A DNA stretch of 64,000 bases. Origin: Infirmifilum lucidum. Lineage in GTDB: Archaea > Thermoproteota > Thermoprotei > Thermofilales > Thermofilaceae. A model generated the notes under the pieces. It was given only the letters and a program-made list of their open reading frames with translations, was not told the DNA's origin and searched no databases. The stretch is taken from the NCBI RefSeq assembly GCF_014876775.1, contig NZ_CP062310.1, positions 1,155,699 to 1,219,698 of the forward strand, written 5' to 3'. Shown one piece after another: positions 16,823 through 24,857 of this stretch (position 1 is its first letter; the number at the start of each line of letters is the position of its first letter). The position numbers were made by a program, and so were the translations under genes.

Positions 16823-16825
16823 ACC

Positions 16826-17884
16826 TTAAGTATTCTTTTTCTCCAGCTCCTTCTTCCTGAGGATAATGAATGCAAAGAGGGATGCCACGAAGACGGCTAT
16901 AACTACTACGACCGCACCATACAAGTTGAGTCGTTTAAAGGCCGGTAGCTGGGCAGTCTCTGCGGCGGTAACGTTTTTCGCGTCAAGTAGCTTGCTCCCG
17001 GAGTACAGCTCGACCGTGACCTCCCGAGACGCAACATAGGGGAACACTACTTCTTTTTCCTCTCTAGAGAACAGGTATATCTTTCTGGCTTGCTCGGTGC
17101 CGCCCCTAACGTAAACGTACACGTAGCCGCTGGAGCTTCCCGTGTTGCTGACCTTCACCCGGAGAACACTGTCCTCTAGGGTTGCACCCGAGATCACAGC
17201 AGTCACTTCGGGAGGCTCGCCCACGTACCTTAAACCGGGTACTCTGAGGATGAAAGTGTATACGTCTGGCGCCTCCTGCTCGTTGAAGTTCATCCACAGC
17301 AGTCTATCCCGCTCCCTCACGGCGGGGCCGTGGGCGAAGAGGGGCTCCCAGCTTACCCCGAGGGGCTCAGTGCCGTTAAACCTGACCTCCAGGACGTCTA
17401 TCCAGCTCCTGGGATCCGTGCTCGTGAAGCTGTCCCGCAGTTTAACCTCGAATACAGAGTCGTTTAGCACCCTGATGTAGTTGCTCGTGTTAAGGTACAC
17501 CTTAACCGAGAAGACGTAGGCCCCCTGGAACTGCGTCATCCTGCCTGTCCCAGCTACGTCGCACAGGACGTACTCGCCGTACCTCTTCTCCATCTGTGTT
17601 AGGACGCTGAAGCGTAGCAACCTAGGGTTGTCGGAGAACATCAGTAGTATGTAGCTGAGCGTCTGCATGGTCTGGTTCCTGATGCTAGCCTCGACTTCCT
17701 TGTTTTCGAGCAGGCTCCTTCCGTCGACGGTAAACGGGTGTAGCTTGGCGTCTACGACTGCAGTCCCATCTGCGTTGAAGGTGACCCTGAAGTTCAACGC
17801 TACCCAGTAAGCCGGCTGGGCCCTCAGAGCTACGCCCGCAGATAAAGCCATAGCGAGTACCAGTAACAGGAGGAGTCTTCTCAT
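16826..17884 (-). CDS. exported membrane-anchored protein, partner of transglutaminase-like protein
   Basis: 352 residues: N-terminal signal peptide (about 1-23, ending near ALRAQP), a long beta-rich extracellular region with several N-glycosylation sequons, an Ig-like NEW3/CARDB-type segment (~225-300), and one C-terminal membrane helix (~323-343) followed by a basic KKELEKKNT tail. This is a typical archaeal surface protein. The start codon overlaps the upstream transglutaminase-like gene stop by 4 bases, so the two are translationally coupled. No specific family is recognised. Confidence 0.75.
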   Translation of the reverse strand: MRRLLLLLVLAMALSAGVALRAQPAYWVALNFRVTFNADGTAVVDAKLHPFTVDGRSLLENKEVEASIRNQTMQTLSYILLMFSDNPRLLRFSVLTQMEKRYGEYVLCDVAGTGRMTQFQGAYVFSVKVYLNTSNYIRVLNDSVFEVKLRDSFTSTDPRSWIDVLEVRFNGTEPLGVSWEPLFAHGPAVRERDRLLWMNFNEQEAPDVYTFILRVPGLRYVGEPPEVTAVISGATLEDSVLRVKVSNTGSSSGYVYVYVRGGTEQARKIYLFSREEKEVVFPYVASREVTVELYSGSKLLDAKNVTAAETAQLPAFKRLNLYGAVVVVIAVFVASLFAFIILRKKELEKKNT

Positions 17885-18876
17885 GTGATCTCACCGTTAA
17901 ACCAGTACTCTATGTAGCTTAGAGTCATGTAGCTCGGGATACAGCTACTCGTCAGCGACGACCCGTAATACTTTGTTTCTTCAAAGCCGAAGATGACGTG
18001 CCTGGCGCTGAACTGCCCGACGTTAGGCGCCATCCCGTCTAACATGTCTACGTCAATCCAGCCGTACGGGTCGATGTAGGCTTGAGGCCACATGTGGCCG
18101 CCCCAGTGCTCCAGTATGGCATCGCCCTCTGACTCTACTGTGCTCATGTTAAGCCACATGTGCTCACTGTAGCTCCTTAACAGGAAACCGTAAGCGGCGC
18201 GCGCTGGAACCCCGAGCGAGCGGGCCATCGTTATGAATACGTCCGCTACCTCGACGCAGTCCCCCACTATCGCGTAGCCCCTACCAGTATACACTAAGGC
18301 GTGGTCGCTACCGCTCCGCCCCAGATTCACCGTGTACCTGACCCTGCTGACAACCCAGCTAGCCAACTTCTTAACAGTCTGGAGCGGCGTATCGGTATAG
18401 GCAGTGTCGTACGCAATTTTTACCAGTGTCACGTTATAGATGTTCCAGTACCTCGTAGACCTCGTGTACCTCCTCAGGATTTCGCCTGTCGGCCACAAGC
18501 CCCTGCTCTGAGCCTCGTCTATTGTGTAAGACGTGACGATAACCTTGTAGGTGACGTTAACCCAGACTTTCTGCCGCGGACTAGCCGTGATTAGCGCCAC
18601 GGCGAACGTATTCCCGTCCTCGTCTCTCAAGAGCCTTATAGGCGTAGGCTCTATCTTTACAATAAAGCTTTTCTGGAAGCTCGTGTTCTGGGGAACAGAG
18701 ATGTACACGTAATCGTTGACCGTAACGTTGTTGTTGTTCACTAGGAGGAAGCGCCCGTTGACCGTGTACGCTACCTGGACGCCCGTGTTCACGCCGCGGG
18801 ACGAGCCAACGGCCGGTAACTGGAGTACCGCGGCTAACAGGATGAGGAGGACAGCAACCCCTAAACTTTTCTCCAT
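17881..18876 (-). CDS. secreted transglutaminase-like (papain-fold) protein
   Basis: 331 residues from ATG 18876 (TATA TTTATTAG 28 bases upstream; a longer frame to 18912 exists). N-terminal hydrophobic signal or anchor, then a beta-rich domain, then a transglutaminase-like core with Cys207 in VGDCVEVA, His261 in GGHMWPQAY and Asp275/277 in WIDVD, the Cys-His-Asp triad. Archaeal members may act as proteases or cross-linkers of surface proteins. No C-terminal anchor is evident. Cotranscribed with the anchored surface protein downstream. Such proteins often co-occur with MoxR/DUF58 operons, as here 5 kb away. Confidence 0.82.
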   Translation of the reverse strand: MEKSLGVAVLLILLAAVLQLPAVGSSRGVNTGVQVAYTVNGRFLLVNNNNVTVNDYVYISVPQNTSFQKSFIVKIEPTPIRLLRDEDGNTFAVALITASPRQKVWVNVTYKVIVTSYTIDEAQSRGLWPTGEILRRYTRSTRYWNIYNVTLVKIAYDTAYTDTPLQTVKKLASWVVSRVRYTVNLGRSGSDHALVYTGRGYAIVGDCVEVADVFITMARSLGVPARAAYGFLLRSYSEHMWLNMSTVESEGDAILEHWGGHMWPQAYIDPYGWIDVDMLDGMAPNVGQFSARHVIFGFEETKYYGSSLTSSCIPSYMTLSYIEYWFNGEIT

Positions 18877-18899
18877 CAAGAGTCGTATGTCCCCGGTTA

Positions 18900-18907
18900 C
18901 TAATAAA
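18900..18907 (-). promoter_or_regulatory. TATA box of the transglutaminase-like gene, inside the arcC 3' end
   Basis: TTTATTAG on the minus strand, 28 bases before ATG 18876, overlaps the last codons and stop of the carbamate kinase gene. It supports an independent leaderless transcript. Confidence 0.5.
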
Positions 18908-19826
18908 CACACCTACGGACAACCGTACCAGACTCCCCCTTAATAACTTCTTCAAGCCTGTCAAGGCTACCTATCAGGGCTCTCCTACCCGTTTTCTCAG
19001 CAAAAAACACTGCCGCCTCGACTTTAGGCCCCATGCTGCCCTGAGGGAAGTAACCGGCCTCGAGGAGCCTCTTGGCTTCCTTGCAGCACAGCTCGCGGAT
19101 AAGTACCTGGTTTGGGAACCCGTACTCACGGTAGACGCCCTCCACGTCTGTCAAAATAACGAACAGGTCTGCGTCCAGCAAGACCGCCAGGAGTGAAGAA
19201 GCGAGATCCTTGTCGACCACGGCGTCCACGCCCTCGAGCCCCCTACCCCTATCTACGACCGGGATCCCGCCGCCCCCCACGGCAACCGTGATTTCAGAGT
19301 TTTCGACTGATGCCTTTATCTGCTCGAGCTCGACAATACCCCTAGGCTTAGGAGACGGGACAACACGCCTCCAGCCTCGGCTCTGCACGTATACAAGCCT
19401 CCACCCTTTCTTCGCGAGGTTTTCAACGTTGCTCTCTGGGTAGTAAGGCCCGATCGGCTTAGACGGGTTGGAGAACGCGGGGTCGTCAGGGTCTACGAGA
19501 ACCCTCGTTGGAATAACGTTGACGCGGATTCCAGGACAGCACAAGCTAAAAGCAGTCTGGATCATGTACCCTATCAGGCTCTGAGTCATCGCCACGCAAG
19601 CATGTAGCGGCATTGCCGGGATCTCTCTCGCGCACTCCTGCTGCAAGTAAAGGTTGCCGACTTGAGGGCCATTCCCGTGGGTTAGCACGATCCTGTACTC
19701 GCTTGTAAGCCGGGCTATTGAGGGGGCAATATGCCTGACATTTTCGACTTGTTCTTCGAAGGTTCCCGTCTGCCCTCTACGAATGAGAGCATTACCCCCG
19801 AGCGCGATGACTAAAATCTTCTTCAC
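18900..19826 (-). CDS. arcC: carbamate kinase
   Basis: 308 residues, standard length. The amino-acid-kinase fold begins ILVIALGGNALIRRGQ (4-19), with LTHGNGPQVGN near 50, AVGGGGIPV near 200, ILTDVEGVY near 243 and a QGSMGPKVEAA near 280. The enzyme makes ATP from carbamoyl phosphate and ADP, or runs in reverse. GTG start at 19826 with a TATA box 24 bases upstream. No arginine deiminase or carbamoyltransferase gene lies in the window, so its pathway cannot be read from context. Confidence 0.92.
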   Translation of the reverse strand: MKKILVIALGGNALIRRGQTGTFEEQVENVRHIAPSIARLTSEYRIVLTHGNGPQVGNLYLQQECAREIPAMPLHACVAMTQSLIGYMIQTAFSLCCPGIRVNVIPTRVLVDPDDPAFSNPSKPIGPYYPESNVENLAKKGWRLVYVQSRGWRRVVPSPKPRGIVELEQIKASVENSEITVAVGGGGIPVVDRGRGLEGVDAVVDKDLASSLLAVLLDADLFVILTDVEGVYREYGFPNQVLIRELCCKEAKRLLEAGYFPQGSMGPKVEAAVFFAEKTGRRALIGSLDRLEEVIKGESGTVVRRCVY

Positions 19827-19844
19827 AGAGGAGAGCCTTTAAGG

Positions 19845-19855
19845 ATTAATATAAA
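19845..19855 (-). promoter_or_regulatory. TATA box of arcC
   Basis: Minus-strand TTTATATTAAT centred about 24 bases before GTG 19826 in an AT-rich region; leaderless promoter. Confidence 0.5.
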
Positions 19856-19928
19856 GAATTCTCAAAATAAATTTAAATCAAAACCTTTAGGCAGAGTTAT
19901 GTTTCGTCATAGGCCGTGCTGGGCAAAG

Positions 19929-20279
19929 TTATAGTTGGAGGTTGGCTTCCTCAATTTTCTTAATGATTGCATCAACCTGGTCACGCACCTCCTCGTATAC
20001 GCGGATGAGAAGCCTGCCTTCCTCGGTTAGAGTAGCGCCCCCCTTCCTCGTGCCACCCCTGTACGTGTCAACTACCCTCTTCCCTACAAGCTTCTCGATG
20101 CGGTGCATGTACCTCCACGCAAAGCTGTAAGACACGCCAAGCTCCTTGGCCGCCTTAACTAGGGAATTTGTTTCCTCGATTTTCTTAAGAAGCCTGTAGC
20201 CGCCCTCGCCGAGCAAGGGCTCTCCGTCTATTGATATCCAAACCTTAGCTCTAACAGATATTCTAGGCAACTCATCCAC
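19929..20279 (-). CDS. ModE-like winged-helix DNA-binding protein
   Basis: 116 residues, equal to the N-terminal DNA-binding half of ModE (LysR-type winged helix); the molybdate-binding TOBE half is absent. The helix-turn-helix is in NSLVKAAKELGVSYSFAWRY, followed by the wing with RGGTRKGGATLTEEG. Such short proteins regulate molybdenum or tungsten genes. It overlaps the MoaD-like gene by 8 bases and is the last gene of an AOR-MoaD-ModE operon, suggesting feedback control of tungsten-enzyme synthesis. How it senses metal without TOBE domains is unclear. Confidence 0.85.
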   Translation of the reverse strand: MDELPRISVRAKVWISIDGEPLLGEGGYRLLKKIEETNSLVKAAKELGVSYSFAWRYMHRIEKLVGKRVVDTYRGGTRKGGATLTEEGRLLIRVYEEVRDQVDAIIKKIEEANLQL

Positions 20280-20544
20280 CAGCTAAAGGCGGGAATATCG
20301 CGATCACATCCCCGTCTTTAAGGCTAGCCTCTCCCACAAACTGTATGTGTCTGCCGTTCACTAGGATGATCCTATCGTTCCTGTAGCTGTTGTCCTCAAA
20401 GACCTCATTTACGAAGTCTTCTCCAAGTTTCTTCGCGGCACTCTCTACGGCCTCCCTAAGGCTACCGCTGGTTTCAGCCTCTATCTCTTTGACACCATAC
20501 TTGTCGCGAAGGGTGGCGAATAAAAGGATCTTAACTCTTGCCAC
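20272..20544 (-). CDS. moaD: MoaD/ThiS-type ubiquitin-like protein (Gly-Gly end)
   Basis: 90 residues with the beta-grasp pattern starting ARVKILLFATLRDKYG and ending IAIFPPLAGG, the Gly-Gly tail needed for adenylation and thiocarboxylation. As MoaD it supplies sulfur to molybdopterin, needed by the tungsten enzyme encoded 47 bases upstream. Archaeal proteins of this class can also act as SAMP protein tags. The JAMM protease gene at 22748 makes that second role worth considering. Operon position with AOR favours cofactor synthesis. Confidence 0.85.
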   Translation of the reverse strand: MARVKILLFATLRDKYGVKEIEAETSGSLREAVESAAKKLGEDFVNEVFEDNSYRNDRIILVNGRHIQFVGEASLKDGDVIAIFPPLAGG

Positions 20545-20591
20545 AATTATAACTGTAGAAAAAGTGAAAGAAAAACTTTGTTTTAAGGATT

Positions 20592-22427
20592 TTAAATTTC
20601 TATTCCGAGCTCCTTTAGTTTCTCTTTTGTGGGAACGCCGTCAACCCAACCGCGGAGCTGGTAGTACTCCTTGAGCATTCTGTCGAGCTCAACGACTTGG
20701 CCTTTCGCAGGGCCTTCCGGCATGGGCTCGTGAGTCAGCCTCCTCGGTAGAGTGTCGTCTTTGGCCGAGAAGCCGTACAGCGACATTATGTAGCGCTCGA
20801 GGTTATAAATTCTCTCGCCAATCTTCATGAGATCGTCCGCCGTGAAGTTAAAGCCTGCAACAGTGTTGAATAGATCCGCGTAGTCCTTGACTCCTATCTC
20901 GAAGGTCACGAACAAGCAGTTCACAGCCGAGTTAACCACGCTCGTGAAGTCCTGGAACGTCTTTACCCACTGTGCCTTCCCCTCAGGCGTCAGCGGGTCA
21001 ATCTTCTGCGGGATACCGAGGATCTCCGGGGAGATAGTGTAACCCGTGACGTGGCAGCCGCCCCTGTTCGCTGTGGCGTAGTTCAGGCCTATACCCTTGG
21101 CGCCGCGTGGGTCGTATGCTGGCATCTCCAGGCCCTTCACGCTCATTGAGAGCTCCGGCGCGCCATACAGCTCGGCGAGCCTCTTGCTACCTAGGGCCAG
21201 CTTGGCACCGAAGCCCACCTTGTACGCCGTCCTCCACACTGCCTCGACAAGAGCAGCAGCGTTCCCAAACCTCAAGTCTAGGCCTTGGAGGTCTTCCTCA
21301 GGTATGTAGCCTTTCTCGTAGAGCTCCATCGCGGCGGCTATCGTAGAGCCCATTGAAATCGTATCTATGCCCAGCTCGTCGCAGAGGTGGTTAGCCTTTA
21401 CGATAGCGGCCAGATCCATAACGCCAGTTGAATTGCCGAGAGCCCATGTCGACTCGTACTCAGGTCCCTCGCTGTAGAGGATCTGGTACGGGCCTGAAGG
21501 GACTTTAGTTACACGGCCACAACTTATCTGGCAGCCCCAGCACGCCCTCCTCCCAATAAGGTAAGTCTTCTCCAAGGTCTCCCCGCTGATCTTGTCTGCT
21601 TCGGGGTTGTAGCCGAACTGCCAGTTCTTGTACGGCAGCATGCCAGCCTGATTTATGATGTTGATTAGGATTGCTGTCCCGTACTTCGGCAAGCCCTCTC
21701 CTGTTACAGGGTTCTTCTTGATCCGCTCGATAAGGTTCTTGGATAGCTCGCGGTATTCGTCTGGTTTGGCGATCTGGGGTTTCTCGTCGCCGGCCACAAC
21801 GATAGCCTTAAGTTTCTTGCTACCCATGACTGCGCCAACTCCAGTACGGCCGGCAGCCCTGTGCTCGTCGTTCATGATGTTCGCGAAGAGGACGAGGTTC
21901 TCGCCCGCCGGGCCTATGCACGCGGCGCTCACATTCTTGGCTTTAACCCTGTTCTTTAGGACTCTAGTCGTGTCGAAGACGTTCTTCCCCCACAGATCCG
22001 AGGCATTCTTTATCTCCACGTGCCCGTTTACGACCTCAAGGTACACAGGCTTCTCAGAGGCCCCCTCGACGACTATCATGTCGTATCCGGCAAACTTCAT
22101 GTACGCTCCAAACTCGCCGCCACTGTTCGCACTGCCCACAGAGCCTGTTAAGGGGGATCTAAGCGTCATGACGTAGTGTCTCCCGGGCGAGGGTACTCCG
22201 GCTACACCTGTTAGAGGCCCAGTGCCAAAGACGAGGACATTCTCGGGGCCGAGGGGGTCAATGTCTCTCGGGGAGATCCCCTTCTTCATGTACTCTTTTA
22301 GGTACCTATAGTAGAACAGGTACAGCGAGTACCCTTTACCACCAATATACTTTTCGGCTACTTGGGGGTCTACAGGTTCTGTCCTTATTGTCTCATCAGT
22401 GAGGTTCACGAAGAGAATTTTTCCCAT
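20592..22427 (-). CDS. aor: tungsten-type aldehyde:ferredoxin oxidoreductase
   Basis: About 611 residues from ATG 22427 (ATG 22442 also possible). N-terminal domain begins GKILFVNLTDETI; GPLTGVAGVPSPGRH and GGEFGAYMKFAGYD are pterin-binding hallmarks. The [4Fe-4S] cluster ligands include CWGCQISC near residue 293, with a further Cys at AVNCLFVTFE near 500. The family oxidises aldehydes, often from amino-acid fermentation, to acids and reduces ferredoxin in the cytoplasm. First gene of the operon with MoaD-like and ModE-like genes. Confidence 0.93.
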   Translation of the reverse strand: MGKILFVNLTDETIRTEPVDPQVAEKYIGGKGYSLYLFYYRYLKEYMKKGISPRDIDPLGPENVLVFGTGPLTGVAGVPSPGRHYVMTLRSPLTGSVGSANSGGEFGAYMKFAGYDMIVVEGASEKPVYLEVVNGHVEIKNASDLWGKNVFDTTRVLKNRVKAKNVSAACIGPAGENLVLFANIMNDEHRAAGRTGVGAVMGSKKLKAIVVAGDEKPQIAKPDEYRELSKNLIERIKKNPVTGEGLPKYGTAILINIINQAGMLPYKNWQFGYNPEADKISGETLEKTYLIGRRACWGCQISCGRVTKVPSGPYQILYSEGPEYESTWALGNSTGVMDLAAIVKANHLCDELGIDTISMGSTIAAAMELYEKGYIPEEDLQGLDLRFGNAAALVEAVWRTAYKVGFGAKLALGSKRLAELYGAPELSMSVKGLEMPAYDPRGAKGIGLNYATANRGGCHVTGYTISPEILGIPQKIDPLTPEGKAQWVKTFQDFTSVVNSAVNCLFVTFEIGVKDYADLFNTVAGFNFTADDLMKIGERIYNLERYIMSLYGFSAKDDTLPRRLTHEPMPEGPAKGQVVELDRMLKEYYQLRGWVDGVPTKEKLKELGIEI

Positions 22428-22442
22428 GTATCCGCCTTTCAT

Positions 22443-22747
22443 TGGCGGTCAAAAATATTATACCCGTCCACGGTAAAATGTTTTACGAAATTTCTAGATA
22501 AAAATATCGAGAAAAAATTTAATTAAATATTAGAGTATGTAAGTGAGATTATCTGTAGCTATTGCATAACATTGCTCAAGCACGGGGAAAGCCACTTAAA
22601 GCCTAGAGACTCGTCGTAAAAGCCTCGAATACCGTAAAACCTGGCAGGAAGACACACTTGTCCCTCCAGGTAGTGGGAGTAAACGAGGCCCGGAATTAGT
22701 ACGCTGACTCAACCAAAGAATATTAGGGCCCCTTCGGAATAGCGGAT
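22443..22747. other. divergent intergenic region with one clear hairpin
   Basis: About 305 bases between the AOR operon and the JAMM gene. The AOR-proximal half is AT-rich promoter sequence. Farther on, ACCTGG (22639-22644) pairs with CCAGGT (22666-22671), with an inner AGG/CCT pairing, giving a stable hairpin. A TATA-like AAGAATATTAGG at 22716-22727 sits 27 bases before the JAMM GTG. I see no gene and no known RNA family. Confidence 0.4.
22455..22462 (-). promoter_or_regulatory. TATA box of the AOR operon
   Basis: Minus-strand TATAATAT is centred about 31 bases before ATG 22427, supporting that start. Upstream lies an A/T palindrome ATTTAATTAAAT at 22517-22528, which could be a regulator site but may be chance in so AT-rich a stretch. 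Confidence 0.45.
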
Positions 22748-23173
22748 GTGGAAGTCTCCCCAAGCTTGTACTTTGATGGCCCCGGCGTCAGGAGGGTTGT
22801 TGTCCCGAACTCGATACTCGAGGAACTCGAGCAAGAGTGCCGCTGGGAGTGCATAGCCATACTGCTCGGCACTAGGGTTGGAGGCGAGTACCGCGTCCAG
22901 GAGGCGAGGAGGATTGAAGGTACATATGTTCACGGAGTATTCAAGATAAATTTTAGGGACTGGGCCGGAGCTATACAGGGTGCCAGGCTGAAGGGGCTCG
23001 AGTACATCGGTTTAATACACTTTCATGCAAATTCTCCTCCGGTTCCCTCGCCGCTGGACGCGCGTAGAATGGCCGAGTGTCCAGGAGAGGTCTGGGTCAT
23101 AAAATCCAAGACCGGCGTCAGAGCGTGGGTCTATGAGTCCGAGTTACGTGAACTAGAGCTTGTTGTTACATAG
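22748..23173 (+). CDS. JAMM/MPN+ metalloprotease-fold protein
   Basis: 141 residues. The full JAMM zinc site is present: Glu34 in WECIAILLG, His91 and His93 in HFHANSPP, Ser101 and Asp104 in SPLD, i.e. HxHx7SxxD. Archaeal JAMM enzymes remove ubiquitin-like SAMP tags; bacterial ones process ThiS/CysO-like sulfur carriers. Its neighbours are an AOR operon with a MoaD-like protein and a MobA gene, suggesting a role with the sulfur-carrier/cofactor system. GTG start at 22748; the 3' end overlaps mobA by 21 bases. Confidence 0.88.
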   Translation: MEVSPSLYFDGPGVRRVVVPNSILEELEQECRWECIAILLGTRVGGEYRVQEARRIEGTYVHGVFKINFRDWAGAIQGARLKGLEYIGLIHFHANSPPVPSPLDARRMAECPGEVWVIKSKTGVRAWVYESELRELELVVT

Positions 23174-23770
23174 TTCTCTTGCCTTCTCAAGATCCTCCAG
23201 CGTATTTATATTGAAAAATTCGTAATGTGGGTCTGCTGATACTTCTGTCACATCCACGTACCTTGTCCTGATTCTCTCCAGCAGCCATGCAACACGGGCT
23301 CTCTGAAAGTCGTTGCCCCCTAGGACATCCCTTACAGCACCCCGCCTGTAGGTTGCTATGAGTGGCTCTATGTAGCCGTTAGGCCACCGGGGCACTACGG
23401 CGTCGTAGTCGTCGGTGAGGTACTGGCGGAGCTTTACCAGCGACCCACCCCTTATAAAGGGAGCATCCGCGGGAACTACTGTAAATGTCTCGCTGTTCAC
23501 AGTACGAGAGGCCGTATACAAGCCAGTTAGAGGTGAGGGAGTCTCTAGCAAATCCTCTACAACCTTTACAGAGCCCCCCAGCGTGCCCAGGATACTGGAG
23601 ATAGCGCTCGCCTGCTGCCTGTTATGCGTTACAATGGTGATCTCACCGAAGTACTTGGACGCCTCTTCCAGCAACATGAGTATCAGTGGCTTTCCGCAGA
23701 CGCGCACTAGAGGCTTGTATACTCCGCCGAGCCTCTTGCCGGCACCGCCCGCGAGTACGACGAGTTCCAA
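23153..23770 (-). CDS. mobA: molybdenum cofactor guanylyltransferase-like nucleotidyltransferase
   Basis: 205 residues. The N-terminal signature LAGGAGKRLGG plus KPLVRVCGKPL (about 6-30) is that of MobA/NTP-transferases, with the metal-binding VVPADAPFI near 98. MobA adds GMP to molybdopterin; a tungsten enzyme in the window gives it an obvious client, though AOR uses unmodified bis-pterin and other members act on sugars. Confidence is moderate for the exact substrate. Confidence 0.8.
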   Translation of the reverse strand: MELVVLAGGAGKRLGGVYKPLVRVCGKPLILMLLEEASKYFGEITIVTHNRQQASAISSILGTLGGSVKVVEDLLETPSPLTGLYTASRTVNSETFTVVPADAPFIRGGSLVKLRQYLTDDYDAVVPRWPNGYIEPLIATYRRGAVRDVLGGNDFQRARVAWLLERIRTRYVDVTEVSADPHYEFFNINTLEDLEKARELCNNKL

Positions 23771-23839
23771 AAGCTACACCTTTTACAATAATAAATACGA
23801 CAGAAACGCTTTTTTACGTTCCGCCTCCCTAGAGATCTC

Positions 23840-24268
23840 ATGGAGCGATATGTTGCGAGGTTTGCGGGCGGCCTTATAGTAGTACTCGAGGCTCTAATAA
23901 CAGTGATTCTAGCAGTAGCCGTAATATTCTCACTCTGGAAGCTTGGCATGGAGGCTGCAAAGCTTGCCGGTGAGGCTACTTTCGACAGGCAGCACTTCGT
24001 GACGTTTCTCGACGAATCCCTCCTCATGATCGTAGCAGTCGACCTCATGCGCACGCTAGTCGGGGGCATAGTTGAGAAGAAGATATCAGTGATAGTAGTC
24101 CTGGAAGCCGCCCTCATATTCATAGTCCGCGAGATGATAACCATGGAGTTGAAGATAGTCTCGGACGTGCGCCTCGTACTCTACGTCCTCGTATTCCTGG
24201 CACTATTTGCCTCCTGGTTCATCTCTCTACGAAGCCGAGCGTCGATCTCTCAACACGACGAAGTGTAG
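23840..24268 (+). CDS. PsiE-like membrane protein
   Basis: 142 residues with four membrane helices (about 13-33, 57-75, 83-100, 110-130). The pattern of a conserved [17 protein letters not shown] region and [14 protein letters not shown] fits the phosphate-starvation-inducible PsiE family (PF06146), whose biochemical role is unknown. ATG at 23840 follows a T-rich stretch shared with the divergent mobA promoter. It overlaps the macro-domain gene by 19 bases at the 3' end. Confidence 0.75.
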   Translation: MERYVARFAGGLIVVLEALITVILAVAVIFSLWKLGMEAAKLAGEATFDRQHFVTFLDESLLMIVAVDLMRTLVGGIVEKKISVIVVLEAALIFIVREMITMELKIVSDVRLVLYVLVFLALFASWFISLRSRASISQHDEV

Positions 24269-24813
24269 CCCCTCAGCTCCCTCCCGAAGACTTCTAGGAA
24301 GCTCCTATACGCCTCCGCCCCGTAGAGACAGAAAATTATTCTCTCGATGTTCCTAAGCTCGCCAACGACGCTCAGAAGCACCTTCACGGCAACCTCGGCA
24401 CACCTCTCGTAGGGATAGCCGTAAACCCCAGTTGATATCGCTGGGAAAGCTATGCTCTTTAAGCCGAGCTCGTCAGCCTTGATGAGAGAGTTCTTGAACG
24501 CGTTGAAGAGCTTCTCGTCTCCCAATGGGTCGCCGAACTTCGGCCCCACCGCGTGGATTACATATCTAGCTTTCAGCTTGCCGGCACTAGTCACGGCGAC
24601 TTGCCCCTCCGGGACAGGCCCGTTCCTAGCAACATATTCGTCGCTCTCGCGCTGTATTATGTCACCGCCCTTCTTGACAATTGCAAGTGCAACTCCTCCT
24701 CCATGTTTCAAGTAACTGTTGGCGGCATTGACGATGGCGTCGGCCTCCACCTCGGTTATATCACCTTCTCGAAGCTCAACGAGAACCCTACGGAGTCTAA
24801 AACAGGCGTCCAT
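24250..24813 (-). CDS. macro-domain protein (ADP-ribose / O-acetyl-ADP-ribose hydrolase type)
   Basis: 187 residues, almost entirely one macro domain. Key motifs: [20 protein letters not shown] (about 21-40), with the Asn and Gly-rich loop that bind ADP-ribose, and the [10 protein letters not shown] phosphate loop near 125-134. This form (MacroD/AF1521-like) hydrolyses ADP-ribose-1''-phosphate, O-acetyl-ADP-ribose or protein-linked ADP-ribose. TATA TTTTTTATAG at 24838-24846 (minus) is ~29 bases upstream of ATG 24813. It is divergent from the Clp1-like RNA kinase gene. Confidence 0.9.
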   Translation of the reverse strand: MDACFRLRRVLVELREGDITEVEADAIVNAANSYLKHGGGVALAIVKKGGDIIQRESDEYVARNGPVPEGQVAVTSAGKLKARYVIHAVGPKFGDPLGDEKLFNAFKNSLIKADELGLKSIAFPAISTGVYGYPYERCAEVAVKVLLSVVGELRNIERIIFCLYGAEAYRSFLEVFGRELRGYTSSC

Positions 24814-24857
24814 AGCAGTTTTTAACCTCTGAGGAGCTATAAAAAACCGGCGCAGCT

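Noticed and set aside
22517-22528. ATTTAATTAAAT palindrome upstream of the AOR promoter as a ModE site
   Set aside because: Palindromes made only of A and T are expected by chance in such sequence; there is no second copy or known ModE consensus.
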